DNA from: CAZCFB01 sp964511535
GTDB taxonomy: Bacteria; Myxococcota_A; Polyangia; GCA-2747355; CAZCFB01
Reading direction: 5' to 3'
DNA: 9,956 nt
NCBI GenBank assembly: GCA_964511535.1
Contig: CAZEFW010000229.1
Coordinates: 1 to 9,956 of the forward strand
The notes under the pieces are model-generated. The model was not told where the DNA came from, made no database searches, and worked only from the letters and a program-made list of their open reading frames with translations. Position numbers and translations under genes: made by a program. Positions 8,284 through 9,956 of this stretch are shown here, in pieces. Within the stretch, counting starts at the first letter, position 1, and the number at the start of each line of letters is the position of its first letter.

Positions 8284-8312
8284 ATTCTATGAAAGAATAT
8301 GCTATGTAACAA
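8284..8312 (-). promoter_or_regulatory. Sigma-70-like promoter for the beta-helix gene
   Basis: In the AT-rich gap between the propeller lipoprotein and the beta-helix gene, the minus strand reads TTGTTA (8312-8307), 17 nt, then TAGAAT (8289-8284). That is 4/6 and 5/6 identity to the housekeeping consensus with ideal spacing. The start site would be near 8277, leaving a leader of about 43 nt with the Shine-Dalgarno near its end. No terminator hairpin is seen between the upstream stop (8315) and this promoter, so read-through from upstream remains possible. Confidence 0.6.
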
Positions 8313-8314
8313 AA

Positions 8315-9853
8315 TCAAAGCGGAAATTTCCAGATGAATCCAAGACCAGTATTCGGCACCCAGTTGGTGTTTTTTCCAAACGTCGCTCCAGCAGATTGCT
8401 GGATGCCAACAACAACGAGGAACTTCTTATCACGGGCTATGTCTTCCGCTCCGGCTCCGTATGCGATTTCATAATCCAGGACTTTGCCATTGGGTCCAAT
8501 AGCCAGGACCATCGACGATATGTACTTTTTCTTTCCGGCATACGGCCCGCATTGAATGTTTTCATAATAATTGCCGGAAATATACATATTTCCATTACTG
8601 TCAAGGACGGTCCCACCTGATTTAGCCCCAAGAACCTTGTTGCAGATCTGCTTTGACCAGAGCGTCTTGCCACTGGCCGACAATCGCTCCAGCGTTCCGA
8701 GCCGATTGAAGATCACATTCCCGGTCTTCTCCAGCACCACATCAGCCGGCCAGCGTCCCGGTATTTTTTTGGCCCACTTGAAGCCCCCCTTGGCGTCGAG
8801 CCTGGCGACATATGCTCCATATTCTCCGTCTCCATATTTTGTCTTCTTATAATGTTCCAGAACAGAGCTGCCATACGTCACTTTTCCCCAAAATCGACCC
8901 GATATAACGGAATCGCCGCCTGCACCAACCGCGAGGTAGTCCGCCCTCTCGTCACTGCATTTGCAGGGATAGGTTGTACAATTGCCCTTTGGACTTGTGA
9001 CCCAGACGAACTTCCCGTTTGCATCGAGCTTGGCAACAAAACTCTGGTTTTGCGGACATTTCCCCCCCGCGACCTTCAAATTGCCGAAAGATGTGGTGCT
9101 TTCGTGACGACCGGCGATAAAGATGTTCCCCTGGCCATCCAGGTCGATGGCTGTCGCCACCTCCGCTTCCTGGTATTCGCCAATTTCTTTGGCCCACTGG
9201 ATCTGGCCGTGGGTATCAAACTTGGCAACAAACACGTCACTTTGCGGCCACTTTGGCCATATCACAGGCTCATGGGCCGAAATCTTGATCCCTTTTTCAA
9301 AGTACATCGTGCCGCTGAACTTCCCTACAATGTAGCTGTTGCCAGCAGCGTCCACCGCGATCCCAGATGGCCAGCAAGGAGTTGAATATCCTTTCTTGGA
9401 ATAGATGTCGCACTCAATCGCCTTTCCCCATAGGACCTTCCCGCACGCGTTGAGTTTGATCACAACGGCAGAATCCTGGCCCTGCTTACCGAAGACATGA
9501 TTCCCAATAGCTACAGCACCATCCATGTGCGCAACGACATAGATATTGCTTTTTAGATCAACCGCCACGCTATCGGCTCTGAAATATGTTTTGCCGGTGT
9601 TTGTCAGGAGCCAGGGAGCCGGCTTTTTGCATGCAGCATCCGGCGGTTGGCTGTCCATTACAAATCTGTCGGGCGCAGACCTGTCGGGCACAAACCTGTC
9701 GGGCTGCGAATCCTCGGCGAGATCAGAGAGTGTAATATCGCCGGCCGCCGCATCCAGATCTTTTGCAGCGCCAGCGTCCACAGCCGGTTGCGGCGCCGCC
9801 GACTGGTTGCAGCCAACCAGCCCCACCAACACCAAGAGTACTACTCTGGTCAA
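8315..9853 (-). CDS. SBBP-repeat beta-propeller lipoprotein
   Basis: A 512-aa predicted lipoprotein beginning at TTG 9853; the signal peptide is short (residues 1-14) and ends in lipobox LVGC (12-15). A linker of about 60 residues follows, rich in Asp, Ala and Pro, with the words PDRFV, PDRSA and PDRFV encoded by a DNA tandem repeat. Residues about 92-510 contain six or seven copies of the SBBP-type beta-propeller motif, for example SGIAVDAAGNSYIVGKF, DVFVAKFDTHGQIQWAK, AIDLDGQGNIFIAG, SFVAKLDANGKFVW and AYVARLDAKGGFKWAK. Such repeats generally build a propeller on the outer surface or in the periplasm for binding, not catalysis; the ligand is unknown. The start overlaps the stop of the partial upstream gene (TTGA), with AAGGA at 9857-9861 only 3 nt from the start codon. 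It shows low local GC, for example 24 of 60 bases at 8521-8580. Confidence 0.9.
   Translation of the reverse strand: MTRVVLLVLVGLVGCNQSAAPQPAVDAGAAKDLDAAAGDITLSDLAEDSQPDRFVPDRSAPDRFVMDSQPPDAACKKPAPWLLTNTGKTYFRADSVAVDLKSNIYVVAHMDGAVAIGNHVFGKQGQDSAVVIKLNACGKVLWGKAIECDIYSKKGYSTPCWPSGIAVDAAGNSYIVGKFSGTMYFEKGIKISAHEPVIWPKWPQSDVFVAKFDTHGQIQWAKEIGEYQEAEVATAIDLDGQGNIFIAGRHESTTSFGNLKVAGGKCPQNQSFVAKLDANGKFVWVTSPKGNCTTYPCKCSDERADYLAVGAGGDSVISGRFWGKVTYGSSVLEHYKKTKYGDGEYGAYVARLDAKGGFKWAKKIPGRWPADVVLEKTGNVIFNRLGTLERLSASGKTLWSKQICNKVLGAKSGGTVLDSNGNMYISGNYYENIQCGPYAGKKKYISSMVLAIGPNGKVLDYEIAYGAGAEDIARDKKFLVVVGIQQSAGATFGKNTNWVPNTGLGFIWKFPL
9661..9705 (-). repeat. Three 15-bp tandem repeats in the lipoprotein linker
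   Basis: On the plus strand the units are CAAATCTGTCGGGCG, CAGACCTGTCGGGCA and CAAACCTGTCGGGCT at 9661-9675, 9676-9690 and 9691-9705. Each encodes five residues of the form (F/S)-x-PDR-type linker on the minus strand. A unit of 15 bp keeps the frame, so changes in copy number would lengthen or shorten the linker without breaking the protein. Confidence 0.85.
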
Positions 9854-9956
9854 TTTTCCTTGGCGATCAGGTAGATCGACAGGGTGGGCTGGGTGGTGAT
9901 ACCGGCGCTGGCCTTGATGCGCACGAACCGGAGGAATTCGTCCAGATCCAGCTCCT
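9850..9956 (-). CDS. Partial CDS, C-terminus of an unidentified protein
   Basis: An open frame runs in from the right window edge and ends at TGA 9852-9850. The visible 34 codons end with LSIYLIAKEN; earlier they include ELDLDEFLRFVRIKASAG. No domain can be named from so little, but the amphipathic, ordinary residue mix looks like real protein and the stop overlaps the TTG start of the next gene as TTGA, a typical coupled junction. It is therefore probably the upstream member of an operon with the propeller lipoprotein. The start and most of the gene lie outside the window. Confidence 0.65.
   Translation of the reverse strand, partial: ELDLDEFLRFVRIKASAGITTQPTLSIYLIAKEN

Noticed and set aside
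8852..9385. Plus-strand frame of 177 codons in the low-GC block
   Set aside because: It lies opposite the SBBP propeller repeats and shows no motif, start signal or domain of its own.

Overview
The window looks like a high-GC Gram-negative chromosome segment of myxobacterial or deltaproteobacterial character. The signs are several lipoproteins with a short signal peptide, a lipobox and a long Asp/Pro/Arg-rich linker, a sigma-54-activator-type regulator, SBBP-repeat propellers and a PilT-type ATPase. The lineage is inferred from style; nothing in the window fixes it. Coding density is very high and there is no gene-free stretch above about 130 bp. I see no tRNA, rRNA, CRISPR array or insertion sequence.

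Left region (about 1-4824, all minus strand): a tightly packed four-gene unit, in transcription order (1) a PAS-AAA-Fis regulator of the sigma-54 activator family whose ATPase motifs are ruined, (2) a 330-aa cysteine-rich lipoprotein whose GTG start overlaps the regulator's stop (GTGA), (3) a 121-aa cysteine-rich lipoprotein 10 bp further on with a perfect Shine-Dalgarno, and (4) a 639-aa fusion of a cyclic-nucleotide-binding domain, a GspE-N-like domain and a complete PilT-type ATPase. Packing argues for co-expression. A possible reading is a regulated envelope or pilus-retraction module, but no pilin, PilB, PilC or PilQ is in the window.

Centre (4825-6077): a 74-bp divergent intergenic region carries a 17-bp dyad symmetry. 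A plus-strand gene then encodes a membrane-anchored metallophosphoesterase of the YaeI/YkuE type with all metal-binding motifs present.

Right region (6081-9956, minus strand, visibly less GC-rich): the C-terminal 34 codons of an unidentified gene entering from the window edge, a 512-aa SBBP beta-propeller lipoprotein coupled to it by a TTGA overlap, and, after an 80-bp AT-rich gap with a good sigma-70-like promoter, a 717-aa beta-helix plus propeller-like protein with no visible signal peptide. This last gene converges on the phosphoesterase gene with only 3 bp between stop codons. The lower GC of this block suggests a different history from the left part.
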